64,000 nt of DNA from positions 197,258-261,257 of the forward strand of contig NZ_KB849542.1 in assembly GCF_000368565.1 (NCBI RefSeq). The letters are read 5' to 3'. Below the pieces are notes generated by a model, which saw only the letters and a program-made list of their open reading frames with translations, ran no database searches and had not been told where the DNA came from. How positions within the stretch are numbered: the stretch's first letter is position 1; every line of letters starts with the position of its first letter. This document shows positions 20,952 to 28,729 of this stretch, one piece after another. The position numbers and the translations under genes were made by a program. The stretch is from Acinetobacter gerneri DSM 14967 = CIP 107464 = MTCC 9824 (GTDB lineage Bacteria; Pseudomonadota; Gammaproteobacteria; Pseudomonadales; Moraxellaceae).

Positions 20952-21062
20952 TCAATGATGCTGTGCTCCACACTTTCGGCATTCTTTAATTTGAACGGAA
21001 TTTTCACCCAGTTCATATTCATACACATGAATGCAAAAAATCTTTTTTAAAATATGAAGCAT
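20952..21062 (-). CDS. Very small CxxC protein (36 aa)
   Basis: A 36-codon frame with an excellent ribosome-binding site: AAAGGAG, 6 bp, ATG at 21062. The product begins MLHILKKIFCIHVYEYE and ends with IKECRKCGAQHH. Cys10/His12, the Cys28-x2-Cys31 pair and two terminal histidines look like a zinc-ribbon-type metal site. The start context and metal-ligand spacing argue that it is a true gene. Function is unknown. Confidence 0.65.
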   Translation of the reverse strand: MLHILKKIFCIHVYEYELGENSVQIKECRKCGAQHH

Positions 21063-21514
21063 AATGAACTCCTTTGTCTAATTGTCTTGAGCTTCTAAAG
21101 ATATTTCATCCTGAAACATCCATGTCATTTTCATGACTTGTGAATATATTAATCATATTTTGTGATAGAGTTCAAACTTTTTTGATTTATTTTTTGAAGT
21201 TAAATTAAGCCATTTAAAATTAAATATATTTATCTCATTTCGAGAATCTTTTTATTTTTTCACATTCTATATCTTCTATTTATTAGAAAATAAAACATTT
21301 TTGATAATTTAAACACTGGCTAATCTATTGTTATTTAAAGAGCTATTTAAGAAAAATTCACATTTATTTCATTACATCTCTTGATTTAATTTTAGAAAAC
21401 TTTAGGATGAAATCTAATCGAAAATATTTTCTATTTCAAATAATTTGTAAAGAAATAGCGATTAAATATTAGGAAATAATTCAACAAAAACAAAGTGAAA
21501 AAAGGACGAAATCT
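21063..21514. other. AT-rich intergenic region
   Basis: This 452-bp, strongly AT-rich gap lies between the divergent CxxC gene and the acyl-CoA ligase gene and presumably holds both promoters. No additional gene, long dyad or terminator is seen. Confidence 0.4.
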
Positions 21515-23140
21515 ATGTTAGGAAATATGATGTTTCAGCCACTGTTAATCAGTAGCTTAATCGAACATGCTGCGCGTTATCATGGTGATACACCTGTTAT
21601 TTCAAAAAATACGGATGGCACCATCACCAAGACTGACTGGACTCATATCTCAGAAAATGCCAAACGCTTAGCCAATGCTTTACGTGGTTTGGGCTTAAAT
21701 AGCGCGGATCGCGTTGCGACTATTGCATGGAACAACCATCGACATCTCGAAGCGTGGTATGCCATTTCAGGTAGTGGTATGGTTTGTCATACCATTAACC
21801 CTCGTTTATTTCCAGAACAACTGATTTTTATTATCAATGATGCCCAAGACCGTGTCGTATTGTTTGATAAAACATTTTTACCTTTAATCAAAGGTGTGAA
21901 AGCACATACGCCAAATGTTGAACATTTTATCTATTTGGGGGCATTTGATCAGGATGTTGCGGATGCAATTCCAGAAGTTAAATTTTATGATGCTTTAATC
22001 GCGGAAAACTCTGCTGATTTTGATTGGCCTGAAATTGATGAGTTATCTGCGAGTTCACTTTGTTATACCTCAGGGACAACTGGAAACCCTAAAGGCGCGT
22101 TATATACTCATCGCTCAACCATTTTACATACTTATGCGATCAGTCTACCAGATTCACTCAATCTTTCCTCTCGTGACATTATGTTGCCTGTTGTGCCGAT
22201 GTTTCACGTCAATGCTTGGGGAACGCCTTATGCAGCGGCTATGGTCGGCGCAACGATGGTTCTACCAGGTCCTGGCTTAGACGGCGCAAGTTTAGTTCAA
22301 CTGATTGATGAATTTAAGGTCACTGTGGCGCTTGGTGTTCCTACAATTTGGCAAGGTTTATTGACAGCTGCAAAACAAGCTGGTTCTAAACTTGATAGCT
22401 TGAAACGCAATATCGTCGGTGGTTCTGCATGCCCTCCTGCGATGATGGCTACATTTAAAAATGATTATGACTGTGAAACGATTCATGCATGGGGAATGAC
22501 TGAAACCAGCCCTCTCGGTTCGTCAAATCAACTGAAAGCTAAACATGCAACATTAAGTGAGCAAGATCGCTTTAAAGTTCGCCTTTCACAAGGTCGTCCA
22601 CCTTTTGGGGTCAATCTGCGTATTACCGATCAAGAAAATGGAACGCATGAATTGGAAAGAGATGGGCATACTACAGGCAATTTACAGATCAAAGGTCACT
22701 GGATCATCAATCAATATCTAGGTAAATCCTCTTCTGCCCTGACTTCGGATGGTTGGTTCGATACTGGTGATATCGCTTCACTCGATCAAGATGGATACCT
22801 CACTCTTAGTGACCGTTCTAAAGATTTGATCAAATCTGGCGGTGAATGGATTTCTTCCGTTGAACTGGAAAATATCGCGATGGGTCATCCGCAAATCGCG
22901 ATGGCAGCAGCTATTGCAGCTCATCATCCTAAATGGGATGAGCGCCCTGTCATCATTGCAATCAAAGCCCCTGATAGTGAGATTACAGAACAGGCGTTAT
23001 TAGATTATTTCGCAGATAAAGTCGCTAAATGGCAAATTCCAGATAAAGTCATTTTTGTCGACTCTATACCGTTAACTGGTACTGGAAAAATGTTGAAGCG
23101 TGATTTACGTGAACAATTTGGAAATGTGTTGTTGTCATAA
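21515..23140 (+). CDS. AMP-forming fatty acyl-CoA ligase
   Basis: A 541-aa member of the ANL adenylating superfamily that activates a carboxylic acid with ATP and joins it to CoA; likely medium/long-chain fatty acids. The ATP-binding motif SSLCYTSGTTGNPKGALYTH (about 182-201), HAWGMTETSP, DGWFDTGDIASLDQDGYL, DRSKDLIKSGGEWIS and the C-terminal lysine in PLTGTGKMLKRDLR are all intact. Full family length; no membrane segment. AAAGGACG precedes the ATG. It is monocistronic, ending at a hairpin terminator. Substrate chain length is not determinable here. Confidence 0.92.
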   Translation: MLGNMMFQPLLISSLIEHAARYHGDTPVISKNTDGTITKTDWTHISENAKRLANALRGLGLNSADRVATIAWNNHRHLEAWYAISGSGMVCHTINPRLFPEQLIFIINDAQDRVVLFDKTFLPLIKGVKAHTPNVEHFIYLGAFDQDVADAIPEVKFYDALIAENSADFDWPEIDELSASSLCYTSGTTGNPKGALYTHRSTILHTYAISLPDSLNLSSRDIMLPVVPMFHVNAWGTPYAAAMVGATMVLPGPGLDGASLVQLIDEFKVTVALGVPTIWQGLLTAAKQAGSKLDSLKRNIVGGSACPPAMMATFKNDYDCETIHAWGMTETSPLGSSNQLKAKHATLSEQDRFKVRLSQGRPPFGVNLRITDQENGTHELERDGHTTGNLQIKGHWIINQYLGKSSSALTSDGWFDTGDIASLDQDGYLTLSDRSKDLIKSGGEWISSVELENIAMGHPQIAMAAAIAAHHPKWDERPVIIAIKAPDSEITEQALLDYFADKVAKWQIPDKVIFVDSIPLTGTGKMLKRDLREQFGNVLLS

Positions 23141-23163
23141 CAAATACCTCAAGCCAATCTTTT

Positions 23164-23199
23164 TTAAAGCCTAAACTCAATCGTTTGGGCTTTTTTTAT
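23164..23199 (+). terminator. Rho-independent terminator
   Basis: AAAGCCTAAAC, a 6-nt loop and GTTTGGGCTTTTTTT (one G-T pair), just after the acyl-CoA ligase gene. Confidence 0.85.
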
Positions 23200-23351
23200 C
23201 ACAATATTTGTTTAAATGATCATCTTTTTTGATCATACTCAATAAATAAACGATTTCTCATTTCTATTCATTTTTATGATAATGCTGAGGTTCAGTAGGC
23301 AGTTTTATTGAATATTCATCCATTTTGGCATTTAAATGATAGGGAACATCA

Positions 23352-23444
23352 ATGTACTTCACACTCGTTATTTTTCTTGTCGGTATGCTTATTTTGATTT
23401 GCCTCTGGAGTGCCTTGGAGGTTTATTTGGATAGGAAAAATTAG
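23352..23444 (+). CDS. Very small membrane protein (30 aa)
   Basis: A 30-codon frame with Shine-Dalgarno AGGGAACATC before the ATG. Residues 3-22 (FTLVIFLVGMLILICLW) form one hydrophobic helix, followed by a short charged tail ending in DRKN. This is the format of single-helix subunits such as CydX or KdpF, but no such complex is encoded nearby and the sequence does not match either family clearly. It lies in a 510-bp gap before the tRNA gene. Confidence 0.5.
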   Translation: MYFTLVIFLVGMLILICLWSALEVYLDRKN

Positions 23445-23650
23445 TGAAAAATGCCTTTGCAGTCTAACTTTCTCAAATTTTCTTCATTTAGTATTATCAT
23501 TTCATCCCAATTATTTATTTCAATAAACAAAACTTATATTTTTGATTAAGAAATATGCATATATTTCACCTTAATGTGTAAAGCTCTTGTCTTTGATTTC
23601 TTTTTTCGCTAGTATTCATGTCGAAATTACTTGTGATACAAGTATTTATC

Positions 23651-23727
<77 letters not shown>

Positions 23728-23780
23728 TATCAAACCTCGTAGATCATTGATTTATGGGGTTTTTTATTGCCTGTTATTTT

Positions 23781-23841
23781 TAGACCATCGGATTTTTCGG
23801 TCTATTCTGTGGTCCATCCATTCGATAGTCCGTTGGTCTAT
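23781..23841. repeat. GGTCTAT repeats at left end of island
   Basis: GGTCTAT occurs at 23799-23805 and 23835-23841, its inverse TAGACC at 23781-23786, and the variant GGTCCAT at 23811-23817. TCCGTTGGTC at 23829-23838 also repeats 10 bp of the att core. Matching copies occur near the right end. They may be integrase arm-type sites. Confidence 0.5.
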
Positions 23842-23869
23842 ATCTCACATGTAAATCTCTCCCCCCCAC

Positions 23870-24106
23870 TTAACGTTTTCTAGCACTTCGGCTTTCCACT
23901 CGATCTACGATGAAGATGAATCTTTTATAATCCAGACCATCGAGGCGTAAAGCGTGTGGAAAACGATTAGGCTTGGGGGGATTTGGATTTTCTGCTGTTT
24001 GACCTTTTTCCCCTATCTGCTTAGGGGATTCCTGATTGAGGTATGGGGAGTTTTCTATAAGGGTATTTATCTTGTGTAGAAACTGATTGAATAAAAATTT
24101 TAGCAT
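23870..24106 (-). CDS. Possible small hypothetical protein
   Basis: A 78-codon frame near the left end of the island. The product has a hydrophobic-charged N-terminus, a Pro/Asn-rich middle and a basic C-terminus (RVESRSARKR). No Shine-Dalgarno is seen before the ATG and no family is recognised. It may be a chance frame or a remnant. Confidence 0.25.
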   Translation of the reverse strand: MLKFLFNQFLHKINTLIENSPYLNQESPKQIGEKGQTAENPNPPKPNRFPHALRLDGLDYKRFIFIVDRVESRSARKR

Positions 24107-24304
24107 TTAGATGATTGCTCGTTGTACTGATATCAAGAACTAGGATAGAAATTCTGATTAAACCCTGTATGTACGCGGTTTAATCAGAAGTCCTGAAAAT
24201 TATATATAATATCTTTTTGTGGTACTCCCACATAAGCTAAAGTTGAGAAGCATCATGTTCTTTCAATAGGGACTCAGCTTGAGCAAAGATTTCGCTTTTA
24301 CTTA

Positions 24305-24508
24305 TCATTTGATTGCAAAAAACGAGTACTGAGAATCTGGACGTCTAAGATCATTCATAATATCAATTGAGTTTAGTAGTAACTGAATTTTTCTTTTTTT
24401 GTTGGGTTGAGTCTTAGCTTCATTGTAGTCCTGTATTGCTGTTTTAACATTTGATTCGTATGTCTTAAATTGAACCAGCAAATCTGCAAAAGGTCGCCAG
24501 ATTCGCAT
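24305..24508 (-). CDS. Small hypothetical protein downstream of Rrf2 regulator
   Basis: A 67-aa helical, charged protein (EAKTQPNKKRKIQLLLNSID). It begins 13 bp after the Rrf2 gene and is likely co-transcribed, but the AGGG before its ATG is too close to be a standard ribosome-binding site. No family is recognised. Confidence 0.4.
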   Translation of the reverse strand: MRIWRPFADLLVQFKTYESNVKTAIQDYNEAKTQPNKKRKIQLLLNSIDIMNDLRRPDSQYSFFAIK

Positions 24509-24521
24509 TCCCTATTCTGGA

Positions 24522-24962
24522 CTATTTATTTGCAATGTGCTGATCCCACTCAATCTGAAATTCATGAGCTAACTGGGCTAAGGTTGTAGCTTTTAAATTA
24601 CTAATTAATATTTGTTGAGCATTAATAAAAGCTTGATCTAACGATCGATTTACCACAACTTCAACAAGACAGTTGGGCTCTTCATTTTGATTACCTATTG
24701 CAAAAATAGAAGGTTCTCCAACGGCTAAATAAATATCATATAGAGAAATATCTTTCAGATCCTGAACTAAAGTCCATCCCCCACCAGGACCCTTCTCAGA
24801 ATCAACAAATCCAGCCTTTTTTAGCCCAGACATTGTTCTACGCACAACCACGGGGTTTGTGTCTAGCATTTCTGCAATATAGTCTGATGTAAAAGGCTTA
24901 TTTTCACGTGCCATATGTAACAGTACATGCAGCATTCTTGAAAGTTTACTGTCTTTACGCAT
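24522..24962 (-). CDS. Rrf2-family transcriptional regulator
   Basis: A 146-aa DNA-binding protein. The winged-helix pattern SDYIAEMLDTNPVVVRRTMS followed by GFVDSEKGPGGGWTL is typical of Rrf2. Only one cysteine is present (in EEPNCLVE), so it lacks the three-Cys cluster ligands of IscR/NsrR and is probably not an Fe-S sensor. The ATG at 24962 fits the family start; a TTG four codons earlier is possible. It is divergent from a thioredoxin-reductase-like gene, and this regulator-flavoprotein pairing is common. Confidence 0.88.
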   Translation of the reverse strand: MRKDSKLSRMLHVLLHMARENKPFTSDYIAEMLDTNPVVVRRTMSGLKKAGFVDSEKGPGGGWTLVQDLKDISLYDIYLAVGEPSIFAIGNQNEEPNCLVEVVVNRSLDQAFINAQQILISNLKATTLAQLAHEFQIEWDQHIANK

Positions 24963-25034
24963 AAGGATAGTCAAAATAGTAATTTGTCATTATTGTAACA
25001 TTAAAAGTTTCAATTATAGAGATTAGTTTGATAT

Positions 25035-25053
25035 AGTAACTTTAAATGTTACT
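25035..25053. promoter_or_regulatory. Candidate operator between Rrf2 and flavoprotein genes
   Basis: AGTAAC-N7-GTTACT is a perfect 6-bp dyad 16 bp before the flavoprotein ATG and within the 106-bp divergent region. It is a plausible site for the adjacent regulator. Confidence 0.4.
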
Positions 25054-25068
25054 TATTGGTGTGTCAAA

Positions 25069-25956
25069 ATGAAATATGAGGTTGTTATCATCGGCGGAAG
25101 CTATGCAGGGCTTTCAGCAGCATTACCATTAGCACGTGCTCGTCGTCAGATTTTGATAGTTGATGCAGGACAGCGTCGAAACCGCTTTGCAGAACATTCC
25201 CATAACTTTTTAACTCAAGATGGTCGTTCGCCTAGTTCAATTGCAGAAGAAGCCCGTGCACAAGTTGAGAAATATTCAACGGTCTCATGGTTATTTGAAA
25301 CAGTAACGGATGTGAAAGCTTTAGATGATCAGTATTTGGTAATCGCTGGAGAGCAACATATTCAAGCTGAAAAAATCATTATTGCGACAGGGGTAAAAGA
25401 TGAATTGCCTCCAGTAGAAGGCTTAGCAGAACGTTGGGGAAAATCAATTTACCATTGTCCTTATTGTGATGGATATGAATTAAATTTAGGTGAGATTGGT
25501 GTACTCGCATCTGGTATGCATTCACTTCATCAGGCATTGATGTTACCTGACTGGGGGAATACAACCTTATTCTTAAACGATAAGATCAATACTAATGAAT
25601 TAGATGATGAAATTTTAGCAAAATTATCTAAGCGTCAAGTTCTAATAGAAACTCGTAAAATTTCTCGTATTGAAGGTCATTGCGATGTTGTATTCACAGA
25701 TGGTGAACGCATGACTGTGAACGGATTATTTGTTGCAACAGTGACCCGCTTACAGGCAAATTGGATTCGTGATTTAGGCTTAGAAATTGATAGCAATGAA
25801 TATGGTGAAGCGATTAAAACCTCACCTACAAAAGAAACGAATGTCAAAGGTGTTTATGCCTGCGGAGATGTAACTCGCTCAGGAGGATCTGTTGCTCTAT
25901 CAGTCGGTGATGGAGCTATGACAGGGATTGTTGCACACAAATCCTTAATCTTTTAA
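25069..25956 (+). CDS. Thioredoxin reductase-like FAD/NAD(P) oxidoreductase
   Basis: A 295-aa flavoprotein. FAD-binding motif VVIIGGSYAGLSAALPLAR is at the N-terminus; the redox-type motif CPYCDGYEL (CxxC) sits in the pyridine-nucleotide domain; YACGDVTRSGGSVALSVGDG completes the FAD site. Length and motifs fit the thioredoxin-reductase-like group that includes GliT/HlmI-type disulfide oxidases as well as reductases, so the direction and substrate are uncertain. The divergent Rrf2 gene probably controls it. It is redox cargo at the left end of the island. Confidence 0.88.
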   Translation: MKYEVVIIGGSYAGLSAALPLARARRQILIVDAGQRRNRFAEHSHNFLTQDGRSPSSIAEEARAQVEKYSTVSWLFETVTDVKALDDQYLVIAGEQHIQAEKIIIATGVKDELPPVEGLAERWGKSIYHCPYCDGYELNLGEIGVLASGMHSLHQALMLPDWGNTTLFLNDKINTNELDDEILAKLSKRQVLIETRKISRIEGHCDVVFTDGERMTVNGLFVATVTRLQANWIRDLGLEIDSNEYGEAIKTSPTKETNVKGVYACGDVTRSGGSVALSVGDGAMTGIVAHKSLIF

Positions 25957-26068
25957 GTCTGTTGGAAAGGTTGAGTCTAATTTTTCCTTCAATATGAATT
26001 AAATGATCAATCAAAGCCATCCTATTTTTATGTAAATGATGGCTTTGATATTTAATTAATTTTTAAAT

Positions 26069-26407
26069 TCAAATATTAGCGAGCGCATTTAGATGCTTGT
26101 TGAAATCGCATTCAACTCCAACAGCATTTACATGGTAAAAGTAGTTATACCAACCGCTTGCTTTGATACCGTCGAGTAGAGCATTGCAAACCTCTTGATT
26201 TGGAAAGTGCCAAACAGCTAAGAATTGATGGTCACTACTTTGATCAATTTTAGAGTCAATTTGAGTGAGTGTTAGCGCTTTAACTCCAGCATCACACAGT
26301 CCAGCCATTGCAGACCCAACATTATTTAAATAATTTTCGCGTTCATCGAATGATAACGCTTTCCAAGCAGAATTTGGGGTATAAAGCTCGACAAGATAAT
26401 GATTCAT
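26069..26407 (-). CDS. DUF6616-like small protein
   Basis: A 112-aa protein (MNHYLVELYTPNSAWKAL; FLAVWHFPNQEVCNALLDGI; SGWYNYFYHVNA). The strand-helix pattern fits a dimeric alpha-beta barrel of the DUF6616 type; the assignment is from memory of the family. The gene starts 2 bp after the marR-type gene and is surely in its operon, so it is probably induced by the same ligand. Confidence 0.65.
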   Translation of the reverse strand: MNHYLVELYTPNSAWKALSFDERENYLNNVGSAMAGLCDAGVKALTLTQIDSKIDQSSDHQFLAVWHFPNQEVCNALLDGIKASGWYNYFYHVNAVGVECDFNKHLNALANI

Positions 26408-26409
26408 GT

Positions 26410-26901
26410 TTATTCCTTATTGGTGAGGTTGTTTGAGACTTTTTCTAATAATTGGGTTAATTGATCACGCTCTTCAAAAGAAAGATTACCAAATAGGCCT
26501 GAGATCCAGCGACTGTGTTGATCAAAAACTTCTTTAGCTATTAGCTTTCCTTTTGATGTGAGTTGTATTTTTAAAGCACGACGATCCTCTGTGTCCGCTT
26601 GTCGTTCTACTAATCCTTCACGTTCTAGACCATCAAGCAAGCCTGTTACTGTCGCGCGAGTGATTCCAGCTTGTTCTGCAAGAGTTTTAGGGGCAATTCC
26701 TTCACCAGCTGCTTCAAGTAAAAATAGGAGAATGAATCGTCCTTCAGATAGACCATGAACAGAGAGTTGATTTGCACAATCACGATCTATACTGGACGCA
26801 AGTGAAAGAGTCATAAAACAAAGTTGTATTCCTTCGATATCAGGTAATTTTCGTTTTTTTGCTTCACCTAAAAGAGCTTTGTATTTTTGATCGAGATTCA
26901 T
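26410..26901 (-). CDS. MarR-family transcriptional regulator
   Basis: A 163-aa winged-helix regulator. The recognition region AEQAGITRATVTGLLDGLER and wing LVERQADTEDRRALKIQLT are typical of MarR. Such proteins repress neighbouring genes until a small aromatic or oxidant ligand binds. A 10-bp perfect dyad lies just upstream, which suggests autoregulation of this two-gene operon. Confidence 0.92.
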   Translation of the reverse strand: MNLDQKYKALLGEAKKRKLPDIEGIQLCFMTLSLASSIDRDCANQLSVHGLSEGRFILLFLLEAAGEGIAPKTLAEQAGITRATVTGLLDGLEREGLVERQADTEDRRALKIQLTSKGKLIAKEVFDQHSRWISGLFGNLSFEERDQLTQLLEKVSNNLTNKE

Positions 26902-26911
26902 TTAATTAGCT

Positions 26912-26941
26912 TAAATATAGTAAGTGGGCTAACTATATTTA
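26912..26941. promoter_or_regulatory. Candidate MarR operator
   Basis: TAAATATAGT-N10-ACTATATTTA is a perfect inverted repeat centred about 25 bp before the marR-type ATG. Spacing and position fit autorepression by a MarR dimer. Confidence 0.6.
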
Positions 26942-27060
26942 AAAAGACTATAGATTGTCAATGAATTAGTTGATGATCACTTAAATGAATACTAAAAAGA
27001 AATTTACAATTCACAGCAAGTAAATAAATATGAATTTAACTAATTTTCAAACACATATTA

Positions 27061-27100
27061 TTTTCATGGTCTTTAACCACTAAAGGAGTGACCATGAAAA
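27061..27100 (+). promoter_or_regulatory. 11-bp dyad enclosing a start codon
   Basis: TTTTCATGGTC (27061-27071) and GACCATGAAAA (27090-27100) are perfect inverted repeats. The second arm contains the ATG of the 52-aa ORF and the loop contains its Shine-Dalgarno AAAGGAG. As RNA it would bury the start codon; as DNA it could be an operator. Confidence 0.5.
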
Positions 27101-27252
27101 AATACTATCCAGAACTCGAATCTGTTTCTAAAGTAATCGAGATTCTTCCCCATCCCCAATGCAAATCTATAGCCAAAGCGATTCGGGTCTGTAATGATAA
27201 AAAGACAGACCTAACAACAAAGCTTTGCACTGTTGCTCTTGTGTTTATTTAA
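27094..27252 (+). CDS. Small hypothetical protein (52 aa)
   Basis: A 52-codon frame with Shine-Dalgarno AAAGGAGTGACC before the ATG. The product begins MKKYYPELESVSKVIEIL and has three cysteines. No family is recognised. Its stop is followed at once by the HTH gene, so the two are probably co-expressed. Initiation may be controlled by the dyad that includes its ATG. Confidence 0.5.
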   Translation: MKKYYPELESVSKVIEILPHPQCKSIAKAIRVCNDKKTDLTTKLCTVALVFI

Positions 27253-27264
27253 ATGGGGAAATCG

Positions 27265-27486
27265 ATGCTTATCTTGCAACAATGGCTGACTGAGCAACGT
27301 CAAGCAAAAAATTTAAGTTTGGAGCAATTGGCTAATCTATTAGCAAAACCTATTTCCTATGTTCAGAATGTAGAAAATGGGAAACATTCGTTAGATATCG
27401 TGGAGTATTTATATTACTGCAAAGCTTTAGGAATTAGCCCTAATCAGGGTTTAGTACTTATTGAATCAAATCTAACTTCTAGCTAA
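27265..27486 (+). CDS. Small XRE-type HTH protein
   Basis: A 73-aa protein consisting of one Cro/CI-type helix-turn-helix (NLSLEQLANLLAKPISYVQN) and a short tail. The ATG at 27265 with GGGG upstream is preferred over an ATG at 27253 that abuts the previous stop. It is clearly paralogous to the convergent protein at 27508-27762 (VENGKHSLDIVEYLYYCKAL against VEQGERRLDVVEYVWYCRKL). Confidence 0.75.
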   Translation: MLILQQWLTEQRQAKNLSLEQLANLLAKPISYVQNVENGKHSLDIVEYLYYCKALGISPNQGLVLIESNLTSS

Positions 27487-27507
27487 AAGCTTCATCGCTT
27501 AAGGCAT

Positions 27508-27762
27508 TCAGTCCTTAGGTCCTATGAGCACTTGCTCAATCAAAATCAGTCCATCTTGCGGATCAACGCCTAGCTTACGGCAATACCAAACATATTCAAC
27601 CACATCTAAACGGCGTTCGCCTTGTTCAACTTTTTGAACAAACGAGTGTGGTTTATCCATGCGTTCTGCTAATGCGCGCATAGAACAGTTTTGGTCCTGT
27701 CGTGCTTGCTTCAACCAGTTCGTCAAAGCCTGCATTTCTTTCGTATTGATACTTGCTGTCAT
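27508..27762 (-). CDS. Small XRE-type HTH protein, convergent paralogue
   Basis: An 84-aa Cro/CI-type HTH protein (NCSMRALAERMDKPHSFVQK). It is convergent with its paralogue, 21 bp between stops. A dyad AATGTACC-N7-GGTACATT sits 25 bp upstream of its start. The start could alternatively be the ATG at 27735. Probably an element-encoded repressor, though no partner is proven. Confidence 0.78.
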   Translation of the reverse strand: MTASINTKEMQALTNWLKQARQDQNCSMRALAERMDKPHSFVQKVEQGERRLDVVEYVWYCRKLGVDPQDGLILIEQVLIGPKD

Positions 27763-27786
27763 GCGCTTATTATCGATACAATATGC

Positions 27787-27809
27787 AATGTACCCAATAT
27801 AGGTACATT
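27787..27809. promoter_or_regulatory. Candidate operator of the HTH repressor
   Basis: AATGTACC-N7-GGTACATT is a perfect 8-bp dyad in the gap between the minus-strand HTH gene and the plus-strand gene at 27876. It is well placed to regulate both directions. Confidence 0.55.
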
Positions 27810-27875
27810 ATTTTGATTTGGACTCAAAAGTTGAGCTTAAGCTATTACTTTATAACCATATTTATAGGAAATTGT

Positions 27876-28385
27876 ATGGGGTTTTCTAATCTACTTAACT
27901 CCGCTTTGACAGCGGTAGCAACTTTATCAGGTGATCCTGATGTGCAACGGGTGGCAAACTCTGCTAATGATCTTGTCGTGTCTTATCAAACTCAGCAACA
28001 GCAAGCAATGGCTGAGCGTATCTTGAATTCTCCAGACGGGGTTATCCCTGTCACTGAAAAAGGCGTCACTGTTTGGAAAGCATTGCAATACAACAGAAAT
28101 GGTGAAGTTGTTGGCTTTTCTGACTTTAACAGCAAAGAGGAATATTTATTGTTAAAACAGCAAGAGCTTAAAGCTCAGCAGTTGCGACAACAGCAACTTC
28201 AAGCTGAACAGGTAGAAGCTCAACGTAAGTATGCTTCCCAACAAAAGTATAAATCAAGCTCGACTTCAGAGATTGATGCTTATGGAAAAATGCTAGGAGG
28301 TTTAGAACAAGCTGTATTGGCATGTTCCAAATATCGTGAAAATACACCACCTTGGAATGATTGTATTTATCGTCTAGTTAACTAA
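27876..28385 (+). CDS. Hypothetical Gln-rich coiled-coil protein
   Basis: A 169-aa protein. Start at 27876 is chosen because TAGGAAATTGT precedes it; the open frame upstream overlaps the HTH promoter region. After a small Ala/Ser-rich N-terminus, residues about 85-120 form a Gln-rich charged helix (LLKQQELKAQQLRQQQLQAE), and the C-terminus has two cysteines. No family recognised. It begins a run of four same-strand genes. Confidence 0.6.
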   Translation: MGFSNLLNSALTAVATLSGDPDVQRVANSANDLVVSYQTQQQQAMAERILNSPDGVIPVTEKGVTVWKALQYNRNGEVVGFSDFNSKEEYLLLKQQELKAQQLRQQQLQAEQVEAQRKYASQQKYKSSSTSEIDAYGKMLGGLEQAVLACSKYRENTPPWNDCIYRLVN

Positions 28386-28403
28386 TCAAATATCGAGATC
28401 TTT

Positions 28404-28706
28404 ATGAAAAATTTTAAAGTTTTATTATGTCTTATTTTAGGCATCACACTTTCAAACGTAGCTTTGGCAAAAACGGAGCAAGTCACACTTAAAAAGAATC
28501 TTATCGTGAGTGGCGAAGCTGTTATTTTCCCAACCACAAAGGGCGAAGTTGTTTTGAATACATCTATGTTATCCAATCAAGTTGCAAAGCAAATGAAGCC
28601 TTTCAAAAAAGGTCAATGTCTACAAATCCAGTCAAAGAATGGATTTTTCAACGACACCAATGATGGTCAATACATCCAAAGTATTCGACTATGCCCGAAA
28701 AAATAA
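28404..28706 (+). CDS. Small secreted hypothetical protein
   Basis: A 100-aa protein with a signal peptide (FKVLLCLILGITLSNVALA, cleavage after ALA near residue 22). The 78-residue mature part is strand-rich with two cysteines (KKGQCLQI and IRLCPKK) that may form a disulfide in the periplasm. Function unknown. 18 bp separate it from the previous gene. Confidence 0.6.
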   Translation: MKNFKVLLCLILGITLSNVALAKTEQVTLKKNLIVSGEAVIFPTTKGEVVLNTSMLSNQVAKQMKPFKKGQCLQIQSKNGFFNDTNDGQYIQSIRLCPKK

Positions 28707-28729
28707 TTGTGACTATATAGGATCATTTG

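Noticed and set aside
27753..27875. Longer N-terminus for the coiled-coil protein at 27876
   Set aside because: It would overlap the repressor operator and the divergent HTH gene, and the good Shine-Dalgarno is just before 27876.
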